This document shows, in pieces, positions 1-7,202 of a DNA stretch of 52,643 nt. The stretch covers positions 1 through 52,643 of the forward strand of contig CAYPZT010000002.1 in NCBI GenBank assembly GCA_964415435.1, given 5' to 3'. The notes under the pieces are model-generated. The model was given only the letters and a program-made list of their open reading frames with translations. It searched no databases and was not told where the DNA came from. Position 1 is the stretch's first letter, and every line of letters begins with the position of its first letter. Made by a program: the position numbers and the translations under genes. Source of the stretch: CAYPZT01 sp964415435. GTDB taxonomy: Bacteria > Patescibacteriota > Microgenomatia > UBA1406 > GWC2-37-13.

Positions 1-554
1 TCAAATATAACAAAATAACGGTCTCCGGAAAGCTCGCGGTTGGGACAACAACACTGGCTAAAAATCTGCAAAAAATTCTTGGATGGAAGTACGTAAATGC
101 AGGAGCTATCCAAAGAGAGTACGACAGACAACATGAGATCCATGAAAACAAACAAGGCGCAATGGCTCGACCGGATGACCATGAGCGTCAGATAGACGAA
201 ATGACCAAAAAGATGTTGGAAAATGATGAAAACGTTATTTATGAAGCGTGGCTCTCAGGATTTATGGCGAGACATATGGATCATGTGTTCAGAATTCTTG
301 TGGTCTGTTCGGAAGATGCAATTCGCATTGATCGCATAGTCAATCGTGACAATATTTCTATAGAAGAAGCCAAGCAATGGATGAAGCGACGTGAATCGGA
401 AAATATAGAAAAATGGAAGAAACTCTATGGGGATCATGATTTCTGGGATCCTAAATACTACAATATGGTCATTGATACTTTTTCGACAGGACCACTGCAA
501 ACGACAGGTCATGTATTGGATAAACTCGGCTATAATGGTACGCTTACCATATAA
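1..554 (+). CDS. CMP-kinase-like P-loop protein with degenerate Walker A (5' partial)
   Basis: The gene runs in from the left edge; the frame is open from base 3, so at most a few N-terminal residues are missing. The pattern is that of archaeal-type cytidylate kinases: a P-loop strand, an E-x-W-x-S-G segment in the place of the family's EGRLAG, a basic lid (R-x-x-x-R-E/S) and a C-terminal Y-x-x-V-I-D-T strand. The Walker A region reads GKLAVGTTT, so the phosphate-binding lysine of GxxxxGK[ST] is a threonine. The next gene is a paralogue with an intact motif and overlaps this one by 1 bp (TAATG). Family membership is inferred from motifs. Loss of the lysine suggests a non-catalytic or regulatory partner, perhaps in a heterodimer, unless it is a sequencing error. 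Confidence 0.6.
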   Translation, partial: KYNKITVSGKLAVGTTTLAKNLQKILGWKYVNAGAIQREYDRQHEIHENKQGAMARPDDHERQIDEMTKKMLENDENVIYEAWLSGFMARHMDHVFRILVVCSEDAIRIDRIVNRDNISIEEAKQWMKRRESENIEKWKKLYGDHDFWDPKYYNMVIDTFSTGPLQTTGHVLDKLGYNGTLTI

Positions 555-1075
555 TGACATACAATAAAATTACGGTTTCCGGAAAAATCTGCACCGGCAA
601 AACGACACTTTTTAATGGTCTTCATAAAAGACTTGGCTGGCCAACCTTTTCTACGAGCCAGTTCGTACGTGAGTACACCCGTACGCATCAAACAGATCTT
701 GAAAAAGCAGAAGAACAGAATGAAAAAATGACCGTTATGATGGACACACGCATGAAGGAGATGCTTAAAACGCCAGGCAATCTGCTCGCTGAAGGTTGGA
801 TGGCGGGAATAATGGCAAACCATTATAAAGGCATACTGAAAGTTCTTCTTGTATGTGATGACAAGGTACGGATCCAGCGATTCGCAGACCGTGAACATGT
901 CACATATGAGGAGGCGAAGGCGCGTCTTGAAACACGGGAGAATAACTGGATGCACAAAGTGGGTAAAGTTTATAAACGAAATGATTTTTTTGATCCTAAA
1001 CACTATGATGTTGTTATCGATACGTCGGACAAAACAGCAAAAGAAGTGGAAACAATAGTACTTTCTTCTATATAA
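554..1075 (+). CDS. Cytidylate-kinase-like P-loop kinase
   Basis: A 173-residue nucleoside-monophosphate-kinase-like protein. Visible features are an intact Walker A (GKICTGKTT, about residues 11-19), an AEGWMAG segment equivalent to EGRLAG of type-2 CMP kinases, a lid helix with R-x-A-D-R-E, an R-E-N-N-W stretch, and the final YDVVIDTS strand. The family transfers phosphate from ATP to CMP or dCMP in the cytoplasm. The start overlaps the stop of its upstream paralogue, so the two are probably translated together, and proS follows 24 bp later. Substrate is not provable from sequence; other small-molecule or nucleotide kinases of the AAA_18/AAA_33 type are alternatives. Confidence 0.65.
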   Translation: MTYNKITVSGKICTGKTTLFNGLHKRLGWPTFSTSQFVREYTRTHQTDLEKAEEQNEKMTVMMDTRMKEMLKTPGNLLAEGWMAGIMANHYKGILKVLLVCDDKVRIQRFADREHVTYEEAKARLETRENNWMHKVGKVYKRNDFFDPKHYDVVIDTSDKTAKEVETIVLSSI

Positions 1076-1099
1076 TAGACCAAATTGATATAAGGACTT

Positions 1100-2815
1100 A
1101 TGAAATATTCCAAACTATTCGGAAAAACACAGAAAAATTCTAAAGAATTCGCTTCTAAAAATGCCACTCTTCTTATTAAGGGCGGTTTTATAGACCAAAC
1201 GATGGCTGGTGTTTATACATTCCTCCCTCTTGGCTTCCGTGTACTTAAAAAAATAGAAGATATCATTCGCGATGAGATGAACCATATAGGGAATGAGCTC
1301 CTTATGCCATCTATCGTACCTAAGGAAGTGTGGGAGATTACAGGTCGATTGGAAACTGTCGATGTACTCATGAAAACATCTCCCGCCAATGAAAAAGCAA
1401 AAGTAAAAAATGATAATGAGTATATTCTTAACTCAACGCATGAAGATGTCGTTACTCCGCTTGCTAAAAGATTCGTGCAAAGCTACAAAGACTTTCCTTT
1501 TGCGGTATACCATATCCAAACAAAATTTAGAAATGAACCGCGGGCAAAATCCGGTCTCATGAGATGTAGAGAATTCCGCATGAAAGATCTCTACAGCTTT
1601 CACACCTCGGAAGAAGATCTGAAAGAGTACTACGAAAAAGCGAAGCTAAGATACATGAATGTTTTTAATAGAATTGGCTTGGGTAAAGACACACGGGTTG
1701 TTCTCGCTTCAGGTGGAGATTTTACCAAAGACTTCTCCCACGAATTTCAAACCCGATGTGAAGCTGGGGAGGATACTGTATTTTTCGTGAAATCAAAAAA
1801 TACAGCTTTTAATAGAGAAATCGCGCCAAGTAAGGCACCCCCAGTAACTTATGGGGATAACGAAATGTTGCCTATGAGTGAGGTCGAAGGAAAGGGAATA
1901 GTCGGTGTCAAAGAGTTAGCTGATTTTTTAAAGATTCCTATCGAGAAAACTACAAAAACAATGCTTTTTGAAACTGATACGGGAGAAATTATTGCGGCAG
2001 GAATAAGGGGCGGCTATGATATAAACGAGGAAAAACTGACGAAAATTATCGGTGCCAAATCAATAAGATTAGCTCGAGCGGAAGCGGTGAGGGCGGTGAC
2101 AGGAGCAGAAATTGGTTACGCAGGTCTTCTCAACCTTCCAAAGGAAGTAAAAATATTCATGGACGACTCAATGGAAAATAGAAAGAATTTTGAGATGGGA
2201 GCAAACAAAACCAACTTTCACAGTATTAATGTGAACTTCGGACGTGATTTAGAGTTACCAGAAAAGTTTCATGACTTTAAAATTGCTAAAGAAGGCGATA
2301 TTTATCCGGATACAGGGGAAGTTTATGAAGTATATAGCGCAGCCGAAATTGGTAATATTTTCCCTCTTAACACTAAGTTTTCCAGGAGCGTCGGATATGA
2401 GTTCGTAGATAAAGACGGCACTACAAAACCTGTGTACATGGGAAGCTATGGCATCGGACCTTCCCGCATAATGGGAGTACTTGTTGAAAAATTTCATGAT
2501 GAGAAAGGCATCGTATGGCCAGAAAATGTTGCACCATATAAAGTACATTTAATCGGTCTTGATCTGAAAGATGACGTTGTTAAAAAGCGTGCTGAAGAAA
2601 TTTATGCAGATCTTATCTCAAGAAATGTGGAAGTTCTTTATGATGATCGAGAAGATATAAACGCTGGATCTAAGTTTGCCGATGCGGATCTTATCGGTAT
2701 TCCTCACCGGCTTGTTGTTTCCAAGAGAACAGGAGACAAAATTGAGTATAAAAAACGGTCCGAGAAAGATTCACGTCAACTTACCTTACAAGAACTTGAG
2801 GGTGTACTGCTATAA
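1100..2815 (+). CDS. proS: Prolyl-tRNA synthetase
   Basis: Class II aminoacyl-tRNA synthetase of 571 residues, the bacterial form that carries an editing domain between motifs 2 and 3. It charges tRNA-Pro with proline. Motif 2 is seen as FRNEPR (about residues 143-148), followed by CREFRMKDLYSF; the YbaK-like insertion occupies roughly 255-400; motif 3 is GSYGIGPSR (448-456). The C-terminal anticodon-binding domain contains the DDRED..AGSKFADADLIGIP block. A weak Shine-Dalgarno-like AAGGA lies just before the ATG. It follows the kinase pair by 24 bp and precedes a DHH-like gene by 14 bp, consistent with one operon. Length and all motifs are normal for the family. Confidence 0.95.
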   Translation: MKYSKLFGKTQKNSKEFASKNATLLIKGGFIDQTMAGVYTFLPLGFRVLKKIEDIIRDEMNHIGNELLMPSIVPKEVWEITGRLETVDVLMKTSPANEKAKVKNDNEYILNSTHEDVVTPLAKRFVQSYKDFPFAVYHIQTKFRNEPRAKSGLMRCREFRMKDLYSFHTSEEDLKEYYEKAKLRYMNVFNRIGLGKDTRVVLASGGDFTKDFSHEFQTRCEAGEDTVFFVKSKNTAFNREIAPSKAPPVTYGDNEMLPMSEVEGKGIVGVKELADFLKIPIEKTTKTMLFETDTGEIIAAGIRGGYDINEEKLTKIIGAKSIRLARAEAVRAVTGAEIGYAGLLNLPKEVKIFMDDSMENRKNFEMGANKTNFHSINVNFGRDLELPEKFHDFKIAKEGDIYPDTGEVYEVYSAAEIGNIFPLNTKFSRSVGYEFVDKDGTTKPVYMGSYGIGPSRIMGVLVEKFHDEKGIVWPENVAPYKVHLIGLDLKDDVVKKRAEEIYADLISRNVEVLYDDREDINAGSKFADADLIGIPHRLVVSKRTGDKIEYKKRSEKDSRQLTLQELEGVLL

Positions 2816-2829
2816 TTAGGGGTTCACTT

Positions 2830-3663
2830 ATGAAAACGGTAGTAACCCATATCTCACCTGATCTCGATGCAATAACTGCAGTTTGGCTCGTGATACGATA
2901 TTTTCCAGACTGTGAAGGAGCGTCAATTGTTTTTGTGCCTGCAGGTAAAACCCTCAATAACATGGCTCCCGACGAGGACCCCCGGATTATTCATGTAGAC
3001 ACAGGGTTCGGTAAATTCGATCATCATCAGTCGAACGAGTTTACATCAGCATCAAAGAAAGTATTTCAGCACATCATCAAGAATGCTGAAATAAATGAAA
3101 AGGCTGCAGATTCGCTTGCAAGAATAGTAGATTTCGTAACCGACATTGATCATTTCAGAGACGTATATTACCCCGATCCTCAGGAAGATCGATATGACTT
3201 TTTATTGCATCAAATCATAGAAACAGTTAAATATAAAATGAGAAACGATGAGGAACTTACACGATTCGTCTTCCCCATCCTTGACTCCTATATACCTTAC
3301 TTTAAACGCAAGGGAGACGCTGAAAATGATATCGAGAGGGGATATATATTCGAAAGTTTTCTTGGCAAAGCATTGGCACTTGAAACCCAGAATGGAGAAG
3401 CGGCAAGACTGGCTCAAAAAAAAGGGTACGTGCTTGTTGTTACAAAAGATCCTGCACGTGGGAATATTCGTATCCGCACTTTGCCCGGTAAAGACTTGGA
3501 TCTGACACCTGTGTACGATAAGCTTACTTCAATCGATAAAGAAGGAACATGGTTTCTGCACGCTTCAAAAGCGATGCTTCTCAATGGTTCATCAAAGAAT
3601 CCTGAGTTCAAGCCAACTAAACTATCTCTCAAAAGAGTAATTGAAATACTACAGAATTTTTAA
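2830..3663 (+). CDS. MYG1/DHH-like predicted metal-dependent hydrolase
   Basis: A 277-residue protein I cannot name exactly. The N-terminus has an H7..D11-x-D13 cluster, then D57 and an F-D-H-H-Q motif (63-67), then acidic and histidine residues in IVDFVTDIDHF (near 105-114). These resemble the metal-binding positions of DHH phosphoesterases, and FDHHQ in particular is typical of MYG1-type exonucleases. A two-metal phosphoesterase or nuclease role is therefore inferred; the substrate is unknown. It starts 14 bp after proS with no promoter of its own visible and is probably in the same transcription unit. No signal peptide or membrane segment is seen, so it should be cytoplasmic. Confidence 0.5.
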   Translation: MKTVVTHISPDLDAITAVWLVIRYFPDCEGASIVFVPAGKTLNNMAPDEDPRIIHVDTGFGKFDHHQSNEFTSASKKVFQHIIKNAEINEKAADSLARIVDFVTDIDHFRDVYYPDPQEDRYDFLLHQIIETVKYKMRNDEELTRFVFPILDSYIPYFKRKGDAENDIERGYIFESFLGKALALETQNGEAARLAQKKGYVLVVTKDPARGNIRIRTLPGKDLDLTPVYDKLTSIDKEGTWFLHASKAMLLNGSSKNPEFKPTKLSLKRVIEILQNF

Positions 3664-3694
3664 TAGAATACACTATTGCACGTAGGGACAACAG

Positions 3695-3719
3695 GCTGCA
3701 CTGGGGACATTCCCACAGC
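3695..3719 (+). promoter_or_regulatory. Stem-loop in the rpsU leader
   Basis: GCTG (3695-3698) pairs with CAGC (3716-3719) and TGGG (3702-3705) with CCCA (3712-3715), leaving a 3-nt bulge and a 6-nt loop. It lies between the preceding gene and the strong ribosome-binding site of rpsU. No U-tract follows, so it is not an intrinsic terminator. A role in S21 autoregulation is only a guess. Confidence 0.4.
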
Positions 3720-3727
3720 TACTTTTG

Positions 3728-3735
3728 AAAGGAGG
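3728..3735 (+). promoter_or_regulatory. Strong Shine-Dalgarno sequence of rpsU
   Basis: AAAGGAGG lies 11 nt before the rpsU ATG and continues as CGGT, so it matches nearly the whole extended anti-Shine-Dalgarno complement. It is the strongest such site I found before any gene here; most others have none or a weak one. Confidence 0.75.
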
Positions 3736-3746
3736 CGGTACATTCA

Positions 3747-3971
3747 ATGGTATATGTAAACAAAAAAAAAGGAGACACAAAAGACAGTATCTTCAGAAAA
3801 TTCACCCGGTCCTTTATAGATGAGGACGTTGTTACTGATGTACGAAAAAAGCTTTTTTATAAAAAACCATCACTTGTACGGAAAGAGGAAGAAAAAGAAC
3901 GACGACAAAACATGAGAAGGGGAGGACGCGTAAAGTCATTCCGTACATTCAGAAGCAGGACAGCTAAGTAA
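3747..3971 (+). CDS. rpsU: Ribosomal protein bS21
   Basis: A 74-residue basic protein with the S21 pattern: an N-terminal V-Y-V-x-K-K strand, a central F-x-R-x-x-x-x-x-x-D helix region, then YKKPSLVRKEEEKERRQ and an arginine-rich tail. bS21 sits on the 30S platform near the 3' end of 16S rRNA, where the Shine-Dalgarno helix forms. The start is fixed by a near-consensus Shine-Dalgarno sequence. The gene is preceded by an 83-bp leader with a stem-loop and followed 7 bp later by the YbeY-like gene. Its strong ribosome-binding site in a genome of mostly leaderless genes recalls the Bacteroidota, where S21 controls its own mRNA; that link is inference. Confidence 0.9.
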   Translation: MVYVNKKKGDTKDSIFRKFTRSFIDEDVVTDVRKKLFYKKPSLVRKEEEKERRQNMRRGGRVKSFRTFRSRTAK

Positions 3972-3978
3972 GGATCAC

Positions 3979-4323
3979 ATGATTAACATCATTTCATCTT
4001 CGCGCTACAAAATAAACAGGAGACTCATTAAGAGTACTGTTGATAAACGTGTAGACGGTGTCAGCATGGGCAATGGAACGCTCAATGTTGTTTTTGTAGG
4101 TAAAAACAAGATGAAAGCGGTTGCCACCAAGTACAAAAACGAGCCTGTCGCCTTGCCTGTTTTATCTTTCAAATATGATGAACCCCAGACACCGAACGGG
4201 CTTTTAGCGGAAATAATCATCTGTTATCCACAGGCAGTACTCCTTGCTGCAGAGCGTGAAAAGAAGGTAGATGACATGATAAATTATCTTGTGGATCACG
4301 CAATTGATACACTAGACATATAA
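3979..4323 (+). CDS. YbeY-like protein lacking the catalytic histidine motif
   Basis: A 114-residue protein whose order of elements follows YbeY, the endoribonuclease for 16S rRNA 3' maturation: an INRRLIKSTVD-like N-terminus, a VVFVGKNKMKAVATKYKN block (family: lN..yr), a PVLSFKYDE block (family: TDVLSFP) and an LLAEIIICYP block (family: LLGDIvI). The family ends in a zinc site HGxLHLxGxDH. Here the protein ends LVDHAIDTLDI, keeping at most the first histidine. No frameshift restores the motif, because the downstream frame is already dnaX, whose ATG overlaps the stop by 1 bp. Either the protein is a non-catalytic derivative or the assignment is wrong; context between rpsU and dnaX fits a ribosome-related role. 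Confidence 0.5.
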   Translation: MINIISSSRYKINRRLIKSTVDKRVDGVSMGNGTLNVVFVGKNKMKAVATKYKNEPVALPVLSFKYDEPQTPNGLLAEIIICYPQAVLLAAEREKKVDDMINYLVDHAIDTLDI

Positions 4324-5333
4324 TGTACTACACAAAACACCGTCCCCGCACCATTGCCGAACTAGACAATACGGCAGTCAAGGACATCCTCGGAAACGTC
4401 CTGAAAAGCAGGACGCTCCCGCATGCTCTCCTTTTTATTGGACAAAAAGGAACAGGAAAAACTTCAAGCGCACGAATAACTGCCAAAGCACTAAACTGCC
4501 TCAACAATGCATTCGGCGGAAAAGGAACTTCCTACGAACCTTGTAATGTTTGCCGTGAATGTGCAAGTATCGAGTCATCCAACTCTCCTGATGTCACAGA
4601 ACTGGACGCCGCCTCAAATCGCGGTATAGAGGACATGAAACGACTTATAATGGAGGCGAACTTCCTCCCCCTTTCTGCGCGCTATCGTGTTTTCATTATT
4701 GATGAGGCACACATGATTACCAACGAAGCCTTTAATGCTCTCCTGAAAACGCTTGAGGAGCCTCCGTCCAAAGTGGTATTCATCCTTGCAACTACCAACG
4801 TAGAAAAAGTGCCCAAGACTATTGTTTCCCGCTGTACTGTCGTAAACTTCGGCATCGCACAGAAAGAAGACATCATTGAGATGCTTAAACGCATCTCGGC
4901 AATTGAGAAGATATCGATTCCCCCCGAAACTCTGGAGCTTATCGCAAAAAACGCTGAACATTCATTCCGTGACGCAACCAAGATTCTTGAAGAACTGGCA
5001 ATCCAAAGCAAACTTAACCCAGAGGATGCAAAGCAGTATTTAGGAGTGGTGAAACAGGATCTTCTTGATATTCTTTTCACAAAAGATCTCAACGCAGCAC
5101 TCGAGTGGGTACGGTTTTTTGAAAAACAGGGAGGTAGTGTGAAAAACCTGTTGAGTGAACTCTTATATGAGCTTCACGACATGCTTATTTCGCAGTCTAA
5201 AGTTGAATCAAAAGACATCGCACGGCTTATGAAGCTTCTTAATGATGCGTATGTATCGATGAGATCGACACCTATAGAGACAATACCTCTTGAGATCGCG
5301 GTAGTAGAGTTTTATAATGGGAAGAAGCAATAA
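4323..5333 (+). CDS. dnaX: DNA polymerase III subunit gamma/tau (short, gamma-like)
   Basis: Clamp-loader AAA+ ATPase of 336 residues. Walker A is GQKGTGKTS (40-48), the four-cysteine zinc module includes C74, C77 and C80, Walker B is FIIDEAH (124-130), and an SRC arginine-finger motif follows near residue 168. The family loads the beta sliding clamp and organises the replisome. Length matches the gamma form: AAA+ domains plus a short collar and no tau extension for DnaB or alpha binding. The ATG overlaps the stop of the YbeY-like gene (TAATG) and ybaB follows, the common dnaX-ybaB-recR theme, except that recR is here on the opposite strand 1.2 kb away. Confidence 0.93.
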   Translation: MYYTKHRPRTIAELDNTAVKDILGNVLKSRTLPHALLFIGQKGTGKTSSARITAKALNCLNNAFGGKGTSYEPCNVCRECASIESSNSPDVTELDAASNRGIEDMKRLIMEANFLPLSARYRVFIIDEAHMITNEAFNALLKTLEEPPSKVVFILATTNVEKVPKTIVSRCTVVNFGIAQKEDIIEMLKRISAIEKISIPPETLELIAKNAEHSFRDATKILEELAIQSKLNPEDAKQYLGVVKQDLLDILFTKDLNAALEWVRFFEKQGGSVKNLLSELLYELHDMLISQSKVESKDIARLMKLLNDAYVSMRSTPIETIPLEIAVVEFYNGKKQ

Positions 5334-5369
5334 AGGCTTATATGATCTGTTATTAATTTGAATAATATT

Positions 5370-5633
5370 ATGATTGGACCATTTGGAGGATTGGGAGATT
5401 TACAAAAATTACAGCAACAGGCGCAAGCGATGCAGTCCGCTCTTCAGAAAGAACATGTTGTTGTTGAGAAGAATGGAGTAAAAGTTACGGTACGCGGCGA
5501 CCAGGTTATCCAAGAAGTAGAAATCGATGGAGTAATAGAGAATCGGATCGCTGAGGCTATCAACGAGTCAATCAAAAAGACACAGGAACTAGCTGCCAAG
5601 AAACTTATAGAAATATCTCAAAAATCAGGGTAA
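5370..5633 (+). CDS. ybaB: YbaB/EbfC family nucleoid-associated protein
   Basis: An 87-residue protein with a glutamine-rich N-terminal helix (LQKLQQQAQAMQ), a beta hairpin (GVKVTVRGDQVIQEVEIDG) and a C-terminal helix ending AAKKLIEISQKSG, the full YbaB fold. The family forms dimers that bind DNA and coat the nucleoid. I prefer the ATG at 5370; an in-frame TTG at 5358 would add four residues. It lies downstream of dnaX with a 36-bp gap and upstream of prs with a 9-bp gap, so the three are likely co-transcribed. Confidence 0.88.
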   Translation: MIGPFGGLGDLQKLQQQAQAMQSALQKEHVVVEKNGVKVTVRGDQVIQEVEIDGVIENRIAEAINESIKKTQELAAKKLIEISQKSG

Positions 5634-5642
5634 ACTGATTGT

Positions 5643-6578
5643 ATGGCCAAACTATTTTCGGGGACCGCAAATCCTACCATTAGCAAGGAAGTCGCTAGTC
5701 TTCTGTCGATTCCCGTTGGTGCTTCGGAAATAATCCGCTTCGGCAATTCTGAGGTAAGGGTACGTATAATCGATGACGTAAAAGACGAAAACTGTGTTGT
5801 TGTTCAACCTACGTCTAATCCCTCGGATAGTAATATTATGGAGCTCTGTTTCTTCTGCGATGCGCTCAGACGGCAGGAGGCGAAAAAAATCGTCGGAGTA
5901 ATTCCGTATTTCGGCTATGCCAAACAAAATATCGAACACCGCCCCGGCGAATGTGTTTCTGTCAATGTCATAATCCGGCTTCTTGAGTCAATAGGTTTCA
6001 ATAAAATATATACCTTTGATCTGCATGACGAAGCCACTGCGGGCGTGTTTTCCATACCCTTTAAAAACCTTTCAGCATTTCCTCTCTTGGCTAAACATCT
6101 CGCAAAATATTTTAAAACAAGGTCAATACCATTACATAATGTCGTGTGTGTTTCGCCTGATCAAGGCGCAGTCGAAAAAGTCAGGAATTTTGGAACCGTA
6201 TTTTACGGACATGAGAATTTTTCTGAGGCGGTGATTGAAAAGAAACGCGATCAGGATATCGCACATCAAGCAAAACCTATGGGTCTCTATGGAGATGTAA
6301 AGGGTAAAATCGCGATCATAGTGGACGACATGATTGTTTCGGGCAGCACTCTTATTCCTGCCGTCGATCTTTGTCTTGAGCAAGGGGCTAAGGAGGTATA
6401 TGCGTGCATCGTGCATCATGATTTTATAGAAGGAACAAAAGATCTCATTCAAAATTCAAAATTAAAACGATTTTTCACGACAAATACAATCGCACTGAAA
6501 GATAATAATCGCTTTGAAAAGCTTGAAGAAATTTCGGTTGCGCCGATTATTGCAGAGGAACTCCGCTATCTTATTTAA
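5643..6578 (+). CDS. prs: Ribose-phosphate pyrophosphokinase
   Basis: PRPP synthetase of 311 residues, making 5-phosphoribosyl-1-pyrophosphate from ribose-5-phosphate and ATP for nucleotide synthesis. Visible features are SGTANP near the N-terminus, the FGNSEVRVRI strand, the YFGYAKQ and RPGECVSVNVI segments (family: YarQDR and R.pis), the metal-binding DLHDEATAGVF, the KKRDQD loop, and the PRPP-binding signature VDDMIVSGST. Length is normal. Some active-site segments deviate from the textbook form (YAKQN for YARQD). The stop codon interlocks over 4 bp (TTAA) with the stop of recR on the opposite strand. Confidence 0.93.
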   Translation: MAKLFSGTANPTISKEVASLLSIPVGASEIIRFGNSEVRVRIIDDVKDENCVVVQPTSNPSDSNIMELCFFCDALRRQEAKKIVGVIPYFGYAKQNIEHRPGECVSVNVIIRLLESIGFNKIYTFDLHDEATAGVFSIPFKNLSAFPLLAKHLAKYFKTRSIPLHNVVCVSPDQGAVEKVRNFGTVFYGHENFSEAVIEKKRDQDIAHQAKPMGLYGDVKGKIAIIVDDMIVSGSTLIPAVDLCLEQGAKEVYACIVHHDFIEGTKDLIQNSKLKRFFTTNTIALKDNNRFEKLEEISVAPIIAEELRYLI

Positions 6579-7198
6579 AATGATCTCCTGTTTTCAAGTG
6601 ATTTTTTGAGAGTCATGTAGTCAGCATATTCCAAGTTTGCACCTATTGGCAGTCCGTAGCCCAGGCGTGTTACCTGGAAGTTGACTTTCAGTCGCTTTTG
6701 AAGTTCATCGATCCTGTTTTTTATATAGATTGCAGTCGCCTCGCCCTCCATATCGGGATTGGTTGCAAGAATAATTTCCTTTACTTCATCCTTGCTTTTT
6801 TCCAAACGCTCAATAAGCTTTTGTATGTATATATCCTCCGGCTGAATATTATTAAGAGGATCTATTCTTCCGTGAAGTACATGATAAACACCCTTATATA
6901 TATTCCCGGTCTCAAGGGAAACTATGTCGAGAACTTCCTCTACGATAGTTATAGTGCTTTTATCGCGAGACGGATCTTTGTCAATACTGCAGATCTCATC
7001 TTCTGTAAGATTCAGGCAGACAGAACACAGTTTTGTTCTTGACTTTAAATTCTTTATATTTTCCGCTATTTCATGCAGATCTTTTTCCGGCATCCGGAGA
7101 AGATAAAAAGAAAGTCTGTTGGCAGTTTTTTCACCTATACCCGGAAGTCTCTCTAAAAATAAAGATATTTCGCGTATGCTCGAGGGCAGTATACTCAT
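6575..7198 (-). CDS. recR: Recombination mediator RecR
   Basis: RecR of 207 residues, which acts with RecF/RecO in gap repair by loading RecA. It has the N-terminal helix-hairpin-helix (LPGIGEKTANRLSFYLL), a zinc-finger region, a Toprim domain (TIVEE..D, then ATNPDMEGEATAIYI) and the C-terminal TRLGYGLPIGANLEYAD signature. The zinc finger reads C58-S-V-C61 ... C70-S-I-D73, so the fourth cysteine (C72 in the E. coli protein) is aspartate; I checked this from the bases. An aspartate might still ligate zinc. It is 4 bp downstream of rnj on the same strand, so the two form an operon. Confidence 0.92.
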   Translation of the reverse strand: MSILPSSIREISLFLERLPGIGEKTANRLSFYLLRMPEKDLHEIAENIKNLKSRTKLCSVCLNLTEDEICSIDKDPSRDKSTITIVEEVLDIVSLETGNIYKGVYHVLHGRIDPLNNIQPEDIYIQKLIERLEKSKDEVKEIILATNPDMEGEATAIYIKNRIDELQKRLKVNFQVTRLGYGLPIGANLEYADYMTLKKSLENRRSF

Positions 7199-7202
7199 TT
7201 AC

